Source: Methanomicrobiales archaeon (GTDB lineage: Archaea; Halobacteriota; Methanomicrobia; Methanomicrobiales; Methanospirillaceae). From it: 5,557 nucleotides of DNA. The number at the start of each line of letters is the position of its first letter. Within the stretch, counting starts at the first letter, position 1. Location: positions 1 to 5,557 of the forward strand of contig JAAZNH010000312.1 of assembly GCA_012798365.1 (NCBI GenBank), written 5' to 3'. The notes under the pieces are model-generated. The model worked only from the letters and a program-made list of their open reading frames with translations, ran no database searches and was not told where the DNA came from. The position numbers were made by a program, and so were the translations under genes. Of the stretch, positions 1-5,372 are shown piece by piece.

Positions 1-375
1 ACTGCAGTCCATCTCGGTAGGCATACCCTCCATGGGCTGGGCCATCTCGAAGCGCATCGTGCACTTGCCGGTCTTGTGGTTGTATTTCATGTAAATGGTC
101 ATCTTCTCATCGCCCTCGCCGGCAGTCATCTTGTACTCGACCCATTCATAGGTCATACCGCCGAAGACGGATCCGGCGGAAACGAGGCCGCCGCCTGCAG
201 CCTGGCTGCCGCCGGATGGTGCGCTGCCGGATGACGCTGCGCCGCCGCTCTGCGCTCCTCCCGAAGATGCCCCGCCGGTTGCGGGTGCTGCCGGGGTGCT
301 TCCCGTACATCCTGCCAATGCAACAGCAATCACGACAAACATGACTGCAATAACGCCAATCTGTGAAACCTTCAT
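1..375 (-). CDS. Secreted lipoprotein, N-terminal part (runs off window)
   Basis: The reading frame starts at the ATG at 375 and stays open for 125 codons to the window edge, so the C-terminus is missing. Residues 1-22 form a lipoprotein signal peptide: a short basic start (MKVSQ), a hydrophobic core and a lipobox LAGC with Cys23 as the probable lipidated residue. Residues 24 to about 63 are a low-complexity Gly/Ser/Ala/Pro linker. From about residue 64 a folded domain begins (VFGGMTYEWVEYKM), rich in Met and charged residues, with Cys80 and Cys124. By family knowledge, such proteins are anchored on the outer face of the cytoplasmic membrane of methanogens. I do not recognise the folded domain; its function is unknown. 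The start is supported by a good Shine-Dalgarno five bases upstream. The ORF predictors miss this gene only because it lacks a stop inside the window. Confidence 0.85.
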   Translation of the reverse strand, partial: MKVSQIGVIAVMFVVIAVALAGCTGSTPAAPATGGASSGGAQSGGAASSGSAPSGGSQAAGGGLVSAGSVFGGMTYEWVEYKMTAGEGDEKMTIYMKYNHKTGKCTMRFEMAQPMEGMPTEMDCS

Positions 376-380
376 GAAAA

Positions 381-388
381 TTACCTCT
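381..388 (-). promoter_or_regulatory. Shine-Dalgarno of the lipoprotein gene
   Basis: On the minus strand the bases AGAGGTAA lie five bases before the ATG at 375. This is a strong match to the archaeal GGAGGTGA-type ribosome binding site and fixes the lipoprotein start. It is the clearest Shine-Dalgarno in the window, and it implies an mRNA with a 5' leader. Confidence 0.75.
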
Positions 389-409
389 GCGTGTATTGTA
401 TTCCCATCT

Positions 410-436
410 CCCGCACGGAAACGACGGACCGGCGGG
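410..436 (-). other. Possible leader hairpin before the lipoprotein gene
   Basis: On the minus strand, CCCGC followed by CGG pairs with a downstream CCG and GCGGG, leaving a one-base T bulge and a 10-base loop: eight base pairs, all G-C. It lies between the putative TATA box and the Shine-Dalgarno, so it could form at or near the 5' end of the leader RNA. It does not cover the Shine-Dalgarno. Pairing alone cannot show function in GC-rich DNA. Confidence 0.3.
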
Positions 437-450
437 AACACCGGATACAA

Positions 451-461
451 CTTTTTATTAT
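451..461 (-). promoter_or_regulatory. Candidate TATA box for the lipoprotein gene
   Basis: The minus strand reads ATAATAAAAAG, an AT-rich stretch in a GC-rich surrounding. Initiation about 25 bases downstream would fall near 430 and give a leader of about 50-55 nt carrying the Shine-Dalgarno. A weaker alternative, AATACAATAC near 393-404, sits too close to the Shine-Dalgarno to leave it in the transcript. Confidence 0.4.
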
Positions 462-502
462 CTCACAAATCCTATTAAACGGTTCCCAAATCAATCTGCG
501 AT

Positions 503-520
503 AAAAATGCCGCTATTTTT
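503..520 (-). terminator. Possible terminator after the MFS transporter gene
   Basis: About 26 bases past the transporter stop codon, the minus strand carries AAAAAT, a six-base centre AGCGGC, then ATTTTT. This is a six-pair A/T stem ending in a run of five T. Archaeal termination relies mainly on T-rich tracts, so it could end the transporter transcript before the lipoprotein promoter. The short T run and weak stem keep confidence low. Confidence 0.3.
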
Positions 521-546
521 TCATTTCCGAAACAATCTGCAAGCAT

Positions 547-1842
547 TTACCGGTTTTTATGCACCCGGCCCGGCACGAGTGCTGCAAGGATTCCGGCAAG
601 TGCAAGGCAGATCCCCACCGCGATGAGCCCGGCCTGCAGGGAACCGGTTGCTGCCGTGAGGTACCCCATCAGGGTTGGTCCGATGAACCCCCCCAGGTTG
701 CCCACGGAGTTGATAAGCGCAATTCCAACCGCAGCGGCAGAACCGGTGAACAAGGCTGCCGGAAGGGTCCAGAACGGCCCGAAACTGCAGAAGATTCCCC
801 CCGTGGCAATCACGAGAAGGATGAATGCCACTGCCGGGTTGTCCGTGAGCCCGGCCCCGACAAGGGCAATGCCCCCGGCAAGCGGGGGGAGGGCGGTATG
901 CCACCGCCGCTCACCTGTGTGGTCTGAATGCCGGCTCCACAGGATCATGCAGATAAGCGCAGCGAGGAACGGGATGACCATCAGGACCCCGATCTCGAAG
1001 TTGGTAAACGCCGGGTCAAGGGAGCGGATGATCTGCGGCATCCAGAACCCGGTCCCGTACAGGCCGATAACAATCGTGCAGTAGACGATGGCAAGATGCC
1101 ACACGTTCCGGCTGGCCATCGCACACATGAGTGATGAACCCGCCCCGTTTTGCACGCGATGTTCATGTTCCTGCACAAGCACCCCGGCAAGATACGCTTT
1201 CTCCTCATCCTCAAGCCAGCGGGCACCGGCTGGTGTATCGGTGAGGTACAGCCAGGTGGCAATACCAAGAATGACTGCCGGGATCCCCTCCAGGATGAAG
1301 AGCCAGCGCCAGCCGGCCATGCCACACCAGGCGATATTGTCTAAGATCCAGGTCGAGACCGGTGCCCCGATGATGTTGGAGACGGCAAGGGCTGCCATGA
1401 AGAGAGCGACTGCCTGCGCAAGGTCCTGCTCCCGGAACCATGCGGTCAGGTACAGGATCAGGCCCGGGAAGAACCCGGCTTCAGCAATCCCGAGGACGAA
1501 CCGGAACACGGCCAGGTCAGTTGCGCTTGTCGCAAATGCTGTAATGATGACGACAATGCCCCAGGTGATCATGATACGGGCAATCCACACCCGGGCCCCC
1601 ACCCGCTGGAGAATGATGTTGCTGGGGATCTCAAAGAGGAGATAACCGATAAAGAAGATACCGGAAAGAAACCCGAACATCTCGGCAGTGAGGCCGAGAT
1701 CGCTGTTCATCTGGAGTGCGGCATACCCGAAGTTGACCCGGTCAAGGTAGGCTACGACATAGAGAACAAAAAGGAACGGGAGCAGCCGCCAGCTGACTTT
1801 CTTAAGGGTGCGGGAAGCGATTTCCGGTGTGCTGAACGTCAC
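547..1842 (-). CDS. MFS transporter, anion:cation symporter (ACS) family
   Basis: A complete 431-residue, 12-TM secondary transporter. It resembles the ACS family (TC 2.A.1.14), whose members import organic anions such as phthalate, hydroxyphenylacetate, tartrate or hexonates with H+ or Na+. Visible hallmarks are WRLLPFLFVLYVVAYLDRVN in TM1 (residues 18-37), the LFEIPSNIILQRVGAR loop after TM2 (69-84), the Glu in GIAEAGFFPG of TM4 (E121), and the central loop with TDTPAGARWLEDEE (201-214). Asp34, Arg35 and Glu121 align by eye with residues important for proton coupling and substrate binding in D-galactonate transporter DgoT. Approximate TMs: 18-38, 55-76, 86-104, 109-131, 143-165, 177-200, 247-268, 281-303, 316-334, 338-361, 372-392, 402-424. 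The start is GTG, since an in-frame stop lies nine codons upstream; no clear Shine-Dalgarno precedes it. The substrate cannot be told from sequence. The gene is divergent from the hydrolase. Confidence 0.9.
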   Translation of the reverse strand: MTFSTPEIASRTLKKVSWRLLPFLFVLYVVAYLDRVNFGYAALQMNSDLGLTAEMFGFLSGIFFIGYLLFEIPSNIILQRVGARVWIARIMITWGIVVIITAFATSATDLAVFRFVLGIAEAGFFPGLILYLTAWFREQDLAQAVALFMAALAVSNIIGAPVSTWILDNIAWCGMAGWRWLFILEGIPAVILGIATWLYLTDTPAGARWLEDEEKAYLAGVLVQEHEHRVQNGAGSSLMCAMASRNVWHLAIVYCTIVIGLYGTGFWMPQIIRSLDPAFTNFEIGVLMVIPFLAALICMILWSRHSDHTGERRWHTALPPLAGGIALVGAGLTDNPAVAFILLVIATGGIFCSFGPFWTLPAALFTGSAAAVGIALINSVGNLGGFIGPTLMGYLTAATGSLQAGLIAVGICLALAGILAALVPGRVHKNR

Positions 1843-1967
1843 GGTATACTCTATCCGGGCGGCTGGTTGTTATGAATGCCGATTTGAATGTACTACCCCC
1901 CGGGTTCCGCCCACGGGCCTTTTTGCACCATCATCCTTTATTACCCACCGTCACCCACACCTCACTA
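1843..1967. promoter_or_regulatory. Divergent intergenic/promoter region
   Basis: This 125-bp stretch lies between two genes transcribed away from each other. On the plus strand CTTTATTA at 1936-1943 is a TATA-like box centred about 28 bp before the hydrolase ATG at 1968, the distance expected for a leaderless archaeal mRNA. On the minus strand TCATAACA (1875-1868) is a weaker TATA-like box about 29 bp before the transporter GTG. Neither start has a convincing Shine-Dalgarno, which agrees with leaderless transcripts. Between the two boxes is a C/G-rich patch (1901-1920) with short complementary runs (CCCG...CGGG) that could be an operator, but no convincing regulator site is visible. Confidence 0.5.
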
Positions 1968-2873
1968 ATGATCCATAATGCTCCGGACGAGCTCCTGACC
2001 CTGCTTAAGGAGAATGCACCGGATAATAATCTTCCCACCCCGACCCTGCGGAAGAGTTATTCTGACCTCTATAAGGAAGTCCAGTCTGAAGCGCTTGCAG
2101 CAAATGACTACCAGCTCGAGAGCGTTCCTCTGGCAAACGGCGCAACCGGCACCTGGATCACCCTGCCGGGCGTCTTCTCAGGCCGTGTCATCCTCTTCTT
2201 TCACGGGGGAGGGTTCACCCTGGGATCCACGGAAGATCACCTGGGCCTGTGCGTCCGGCTGGCCCGGGCCTCGCTTGCCCGAATCTTCTCGGTTGATTAC
2301 CGCCTTGCCCCGGAACATACGTTCCCGGCCCCGGTCGAGGATGCCGTCACCGCGTACCGGTATCTCACCGCAAAAGGATACCAGCCCCATAACATCCTTC
2401 CGACCGGGATCTGTGCCGGGGGTACTATCGTTCTTGGGCTGCTCATAACCCTCCGGGACGAGCGGCTGCCCCTGCCGCGTGCCGCGATCTGCATGTCCCC
2501 GATAACCGACCTCTCGTTTCCCGGGGAGTCGGTAACAAAGAACCAGGCCCGCGACTGGATATCCGAATCCCGGTTAAAATCGATCCGCACAACCTACCTT
2601 GCAGGACATGACCCGGACAACTCCCTTGCATCCCCCATCCACGCCCACCTCGCCGGGCTGCCCCGGCTCTATATCCAGGTCGGGACACACGAACTCCTCC
2701 TCTCGGATGTAGGCAAATTCATTGACCGGGCCCGCTGGGCGGGTGTCCCGGTCCAGGCCGAACTCTACGAGGGGATGTTCCACAACTGGCAGTTGTTTGC
2801 CGATGAGATCCCCGAAGGCGTGGAAGCCATCGGGCATGCCGCTGCATTTGCACAGGACATCCTCGGCCGTTAG
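1968..2873 (+). CDS. HSL-family alpha/beta hydrolase with Cys at nucleophile site
   Basis: A 301-residue cytoplasmic alpha/beta-hydrolase-3 protein (bacterial esterase family IV, hormone-sensitive-lipase-like), full length for the family. Family landmarks in order are the oxyanion motif HGGG (79-82, within FFHGGGFTLGS), VDYRLAPEHTFPAP, the nucleophile elbow, MSPITDLS, LASPIHAHLAGLPRLYIQVG, the acid segment THELLLSD (240-247) and GMFHNWQLF with catalytic His272. Family members hydrolyse short-chain esters. The elbow is odd: the usual G-D-S-A-G-G reads G-I-C-A-G-G, so the nucleophile would be Cys149 (TGT, 2412-2414) and the Asp before it is Ile. The acid is probably Glu242, alternatively Asp247. 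An in-frame ATG at 1872 would add 32 residues (His/Pro-rich). I prefer 1968 because the family fold starts there and a TATA-like box lies 28 bp upstream. Activity and substrate are open; a non-esterase or thiol-based role is possible. Confidence 0.88.
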   Translation: MIHNAPDELLTLLKENAPDNNLPTPTLRKSYSDLYKEVQSEALAANDYQLESVPLANGATGTWITLPGVFSGRVILFFHGGGFTLGSTEDHLGLCVRLARASLARIFSVDYRLAPEHTFPAPVEDAVTAYRYLTAKGYQPHNILPTGICAGGTIVLGLLITLRDERLPLPRAAICMSPITDLSFPGESVTKNQARDWISESRLKSIRTTYLAGHDPDNSLASPIHAHLAGLPRLYIQVGTHELLLSDVGKFIDRARWAGVPVQAELYEGMFHNWQLFADEIPEGVEAIGHAAAFAQDILGR

Positions 2874-2961
2874 ATGCGGTACTCATGACCCCGCGGTAAA
2901 GACCACGCGGCCATCCGATACCTCTATGTGCCGGCCATGTCAAAGCCTCATTGAGATAATC

Positions 2962-3588
2962 ATGCCCGGCTCCCACGTTCTTTTCGGTATCGTATTCCTG
3001 TCCCTGCTTGTCCTGGTCCCCGCAGTTCCTGCTACCATTGTCCTTTCCACGGCCGCGTTCACCCCCGACGCCCCCCTGGTTCCTGATACGCGCCAGCATG
3101 TGGTGGCGCACTACACGATTATCCCTTCCGGCGCCACGACATTTGCCCGGGGCCACGAGCTCCAGATGGAGACCGGTCTTTTAGATGCCCGGTGGAATAT
3201 CCAGGTCACGCTTGACGGCCGGAACGCAGCACAGCAGGGTGCAACCGGCAGTGCGGCCTTTGTCAATGGCGAACTCCTCTCCTATTCAACAAACCACGAT
3301 GTAGGGATGGTCGTGACGATTGATGGCATGGTGCCCCCGGGTACAACCGGCCAGCTGATTGTCCTGAAGGTTGAGGAGATTGACAATTCCGGCCAGGTTG
3401 TGCCAGGCAGTGTCATCACGCTCAGCCAGCCGGTTGCGGGAGCAGTAACAACCGCACCACCCGTACCGACAACGACTGCCCCGCTGGTTACCACGGCCGT
3501 CCCGGTTACGAAAACCCCGGGTTTTGCCGCACCCCAGGCTCTCCTTGGCTGTTGTGCAGCCATCCTGCTGTTCCTCCGCCGGTTCTAA
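2962..3588 (+). CDS. Secreted surface protein with PGF-CTERM-type sorting tail
   Basis: A 208-residue exported protein. Residues 5-23 form a hydrophobic signal peptide ending in AVPA. Residues 24 to about 160 are a compact, beta-rich-looking extracellular domain (RWNIQVTLDGRNAA, VVTIDGMVPPGTTG, VITLSQPVAG) that I cannot assign to a known family. Residues 162-184 are a Thr/Pro/Val linker, probably O-glycosylated. The tail is PGF (186-188), a hydrophobic stretch and a final RRF. This PGF, membrane span and basic end matches the archaeosortase A (PGF-CTERM) sorting signal, by which the C-terminus is cut and replaced by a lipid anchor in the archaeal envelope. The frame continues open upstream to 2722, but that part overlaps the hydrolase and is a shadow. 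The ATG at 2962 is directly followed by the signal peptide; an ATG at 2926 would add 12 residues. The 88-bp gap from the hydrolase suggests its own promoter. Confidence 0.8.
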   Translation: MPGSHVLFGIVFLSLLVLVPAVPATIVLSTAAFTPDAPLVPDTRQHVVAHYTIIPSGATTFARGHELQMETGLLDARWNIQVTLDGRNAAQQGATGSAAFVNGELLSYSTNHDVGMVVTIDGMVPPGTTGQLIVLKVEEIDNSGQVVPGSVITLSQPVAGAVTTAPPVPTTTAPLVTTAVPVTKTPGFAAPQALLGCCAAILLFLRRF

Positions 3589-3597
3589 GAACCGGCG
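3577..3597. repeat. Perfect 9-bp inverted repeat centred on a stop codon
   Basis: CGCCGGTTC (3577-3585) and its exact reverse complement GAACCGGCG (3589-3597) flank TAA (3586-3588), the stop codon of the PGF-CTERM gene. As RNA it would be a nine-pair GC-rich hairpin with a UAA loop; as DNA it is a 21-bp odd palindrome (T3586 and A3588 also match). No T-tract follows, so it is not a classical terminator. It could stabilise the mRNA 3' end, aid termination or bind a dimeric protein. Confidence 0.7.
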
Positions 3598-3666
3598 ATA
3601 CCTGGACGATGGTACGCCACTTCCGGTTCAAAACCTTCATCTCGTACTGGCAACAACGCTTTTCCC

Positions 3667-4515
3667 ATGTTCGAAAGTATTGGCAGAAGCATTGCGCTTG
3701 CCAGGACCAGCTGGGACATCCTGATGCAGGACAAGAAACTCCTTGCATTCCCCATCCTTTCCGGGATTCTGTCCATCCTTGTGCTGCTGACCTTCATCCT
3801 GCCGCTCATTGCAACCGGCTCGTTCATGGGCCATGTTCCGGGCGGCCAGTTTGCGTATTACGCGATCCTGTTCGCCTTTTACCTGGTGAGTTATTTTGTC
3901 GTGATCTTCTTCAACACGGCACTCATCTCCTGCGTGAATGCCAGACTGCAGGGCAGGGATATGAGCGTGACTGAAGGCCTTTCCGCGTCGGTAAAGCACC
4001 TTCCGTCTATCTTTGCCTGGGCGCTTGTCTCGGCAACCGTCGGCCTCATCCTCCATCTCCTCCATGAGCGGTCCGGGTGGATTGGCCAGATCATCGTATC
4101 GCTCCTTGGCGGGGCATGGGGTCTTATCACGTTCTTTGTCGTCCCCATCCTCGTCCTTGAGGATAAGGGTGTTGTCGATTCGGTGAAGGAATCTGTCTCC
4201 CTCATCAGGAAAACCTGGGGCGAGAGCATTATCGGGTCCGGCGGAATTGCCATTATCTTTGTCCTGATCGGCGTGGTTGCGTTCCTCGGCGTCCTTGCAA
4301 CCATGCTCCTTGGAAATGTGGTCATCTTCGGGCTTGCCCTTGCAGCATTCCTCATCCTTGTGGTGATCCTCGCCGTTGTTGCTGCAGCCATGCAGGGGAT
4401 CTTCATCACCGCCCTGTACACCTATGCCCGGACCGGCAACGTCCCCAAGGCATTCGACCGCGAGCTTATCGCCAACGCCTTTGTCCCTAAACCGGGCTCA
4501 CCGGGAACCATCTGA
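3667..4515 (+). CDS. DUF6159-like six-TM membrane protein
   Basis: A 282-residue integral membrane protein with about six TM segments: near 28-50, 63-90, 114-132, 141-164, 188-211 and 217-247. The sequence from NTALISCVNARLQGRDMSVTEGL (83-105) through FFVVPILVLEDKGVVDSVKES (156-176) and the ending ITALYTYARTGNVPKAFDREL (247-267) looks like the DUF6159 family, found in archaea and bacteria and with no established function. The amphipathic stretch with the LVLEDKG turn and SVKESVSLIRKTWGE is typical of these proteins. The soluble N-terminal 25 residues (SIGRSIALARTSWDIL) fit the family start. No clear Shine-Dalgarno or TATA box precedes the ATG; the 78-bp gap begins inside the inverted repeat. 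The family call is from memory of its motifs. Confidence 0.82.
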   Translation: MFESIGRSIALARTSWDILMQDKKLLAFPILSGILSILVLLTFILPLIATGSFMGHVPGGQFAYYAILFAFYLVSYFVVIFFNTALISCVNARLQGRDMSVTEGLSASVKHLPSIFAWALVSATVGLILHLLHERSGWIGQIIVSLLGGAWGLITFFVVPILVLEDKGVVDSVKESVSLIRKTWGESIIGSGGIAIIFVLIGVVAFLGVLATMLLGNVVIFGLALAAFLILVVILAVVAAAMQGIFITALYTYARTGNVPKAFDRELIANAFVPKPGSPGTI

Positions 4516-4540
4516 ACCTGCACCAACCGGCTGATAAAAG

Positions 4541-4562
4541 GGCCGGCCTGCAACCTTTTTTT
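4541..4562 (+). terminator. T-tract terminator after the DUF6159-like gene
   Basis: The self-complementary GGCCGGCC (4541-4548) is followed by a run of seven T at 4556-4562, 40-47 bases past the stop codon. Archaeal RNA polymerase terminates at such T-rich tracts. The GATAAAAG at 4533-4540, just before, could instead be a TATA box for the next gene, placing its transcript start near 4562 with a leader of about 30 nt. Both could be true. Confidence 0.4.
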
Positions 4563-4593
4563 ACCTGCACTGCCCCAGATATACGATGATACT

Positions 4594-4800
4594 ATGAGCA
4601 TGATGCGGGACGCAATGGGCGGCAACAAAGGCCAGCCGAAATGGTGGTACGGGATAGCAGTTGCAGTGATGATCTGTGCCTTTTTCATTGGCATGGACGT
4701 CTATCACAACCACACGATAACCTGGTCGGTCTGGCCGGTTGCCGCTGTCCTCTTCTTTGGCGTCGGGTTCACGCTCTTAAACCGGTTCGGGCGTGAATAA
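4594..4800 (+). CDS. Small two-TM membrane protein
   Basis: A 68-residue protein with two predicted TM helices, about 17-35 (after KWWYG) and 42-63, joined by a short polar turn with three close His/Tyr-type residues (VYHNH, 36-40). It has a charged end (NRFGRE). Four Trp in 68 residues, placed at the membrane boundaries, and the hydrophobic pattern support a real gene rather than chance. The ATG at 4594 is chosen as first start; ATGs at 4600 and 4603 would drop two or three residues. T-tracts flank the gene on both sides, suggesting an independent small transcript. I do not recognise the family; it could be a subunit or stabiliser of a larger membrane complex, but nothing in the sequence shows this. 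Confidence 0.7.
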   Translation: MSMMRDAMGGNKGQPKWWYGIAVAVMICAFFIGMDVYHNHTITWSVWPVAAVLFFGVGFTLLNRFGRE

Positions 4801-4814
4801 TCCGCTCTTTTTTA
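4801..4814 (+). terminator. T-tract just after the small membrane protein gene
   Basis: Six T at 4808-4813 begin eight bases after the stop codon, in an otherwise C-rich stretch. There is no strong hairpin, but archaeal termination does not need one. The same bases (TTTTTTATCC) could serve as a TATA box if the next gene started at 4855 rather than 4903. Confidence 0.35.
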
Positions 4815-4872
4815 TCCGGTCCTTACCTCAGCCGCCTCCATTCCCGCCCACCCAATGTCCCCGAACCATACG

Positions 4873-4881
4873 TATTCAAAA
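4873..4881 (+). promoter_or_regulatory. Candidate TATA box of the unknown soluble protein gene
   Basis: TATTCAAAA is centred about 26 bp before the ATG at 4903, the spacing of a leaderless archaeal promoter. No Shine-Dalgarno is present, which agrees. Confidence 0.35.
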
Positions 4882-4902
4882 TCCTGCGTGCCACCATTAA
4901 GC

Positions 4903-5343
4903 ATGCAGAAGAAACCAGCACACGGGACGCTGGCCGGTGCAACCGCGGAAGAGAAGCTTGGCTCTCTTGGCCTTGTGCCCGGTAGAACCGTCGATGTCCG
5001 GACCCTGGGCCGGATTGCCAATACCCATAACGTTGAGATCACGCTCTTTTTTGAAGACGACCTGGCCCGGAACCGGACCTTTGAATCGGTGAAAGAGGAG
5101 TTCGGGAATTTTTCTGAATACGAACGGCCCTACATCAATGTCACGAGTTTTTTACAGTTCACCCGCGAGAACGGCCCGTCGTTTGAGGCTACCATGGAGG
5201 CGTTCCCGCTCATGATCGAGATTGTCAAAACCGGCGAAAAACTCGCGGAAAAAGACCACAAGCCCGTCCTGTTTGCCACCGGCCTCATGCCGTTTCTGGA
5301 TGAGTTCGATGTCAATGCCCCCCCGCCGGAACCGAATATCTGA
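4903..5343 (+). CDS. Hypothetical soluble protein, 146 residues
   Basis: A hydrophilic, acidic, probably cytoplasmic protein without signal peptide or TM segment. I do not recognise a family. Visible parts: a flexible N-terminus (MQKKPAHGTLAG), a segment LGLVPGRTVDVRTLGRIANTHN (22-43), EITLFFEDDLARN (45-57), a charged stretch FESVKEEFGNFSEYE (60-74), a probable helix FEATMEAFPLMIEIVKTGEKLAEKD (94-118), and a hydrophobic FATGLMPFLDEFDV before a Pro-rich end (APPPEPNI). There are no Cys and no metal-binding motif. The frame is open from an ATG at 4855, which would add 16 residues; I prefer 4903 because a TATA-like box lies 26 bp upstream and the longer N-terminus looks unstructured. Codon use is like that of its neighbours, supporting a real gene. 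Confidence 0.65.
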   Translation: MQKKPAHGTLAGATAEEKLGSLGLVPGRTVDVRTLGRIANTHNVEITLFFEDDLARNRTFESVKEEFGNFSEYERPYINVTSFLQFTRENGPSFEATMEAFPLMIEIVKTGEKLAEKDHKPVLFATGLMPFLDEFDVNAPPPEPNI

Positions 5344-5350
5344 ATATTCC
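5342..5350 (+). promoter_or_regulatory. Candidate TATA box of the last gene
   Basis: GAATATTCC overlaps the stop codon of the preceding gene and is centred about 27 bp before the ATG at 5373. The spacing fits leaderless transcription; no Shine-Dalgarno is seen. Confidence 0.35.
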
Positions 5351-5372
5351 CTCCGTATCTTGGTATTCCCGT

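Noticed and set aside
296..626. Two short plus-strand open frames across the lipoprotein start and intergenic region
   Set aside because: They run opposite the lipoprotein signal peptide and the transporter end, with no ribosome binding site or family likeness.
1088..1645. 185-codon plus-strand open frame opposite the transporter
   Set aside because: It lies wholly inside the MFS gene on the other strand, has a low-complexity Arg/Met/Thr-rich translation with no family likeness, and follows from the codon bias of the real gene.
1872..1967. Longer hydrolase start at 1872
   Set aside because: The extra 32 residues look like translated non-coding DNA (HHHPLLPTVTHT), and the start would lie only 29 bp from the divergent GTG, leaving little room for promoters.
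2891..2910. CCGCG/CGCGG inverted repeat between the hydrolase and surface-protein genes
   Set aside because: Only five pairs with a ten-base loop and no T-tract after it; expected by chance in this GC-rich sequence.
2722..2961. Upstream extension of the PGF-CTERM gene frame
   Set aside because: It overlaps the hydrolase in another frame, and its translation is Arg/Ser/Pro-rich and precedes a proper signal peptide at 2962.
3891..4421. 176-codon minus-strand open frame opposite the DUF6159-like gene
   Set aside because: Its Thr/Arg/Met-rich composition mirrors the hydrophobic codons of the plus-strand membrane protein; it is a shadow.
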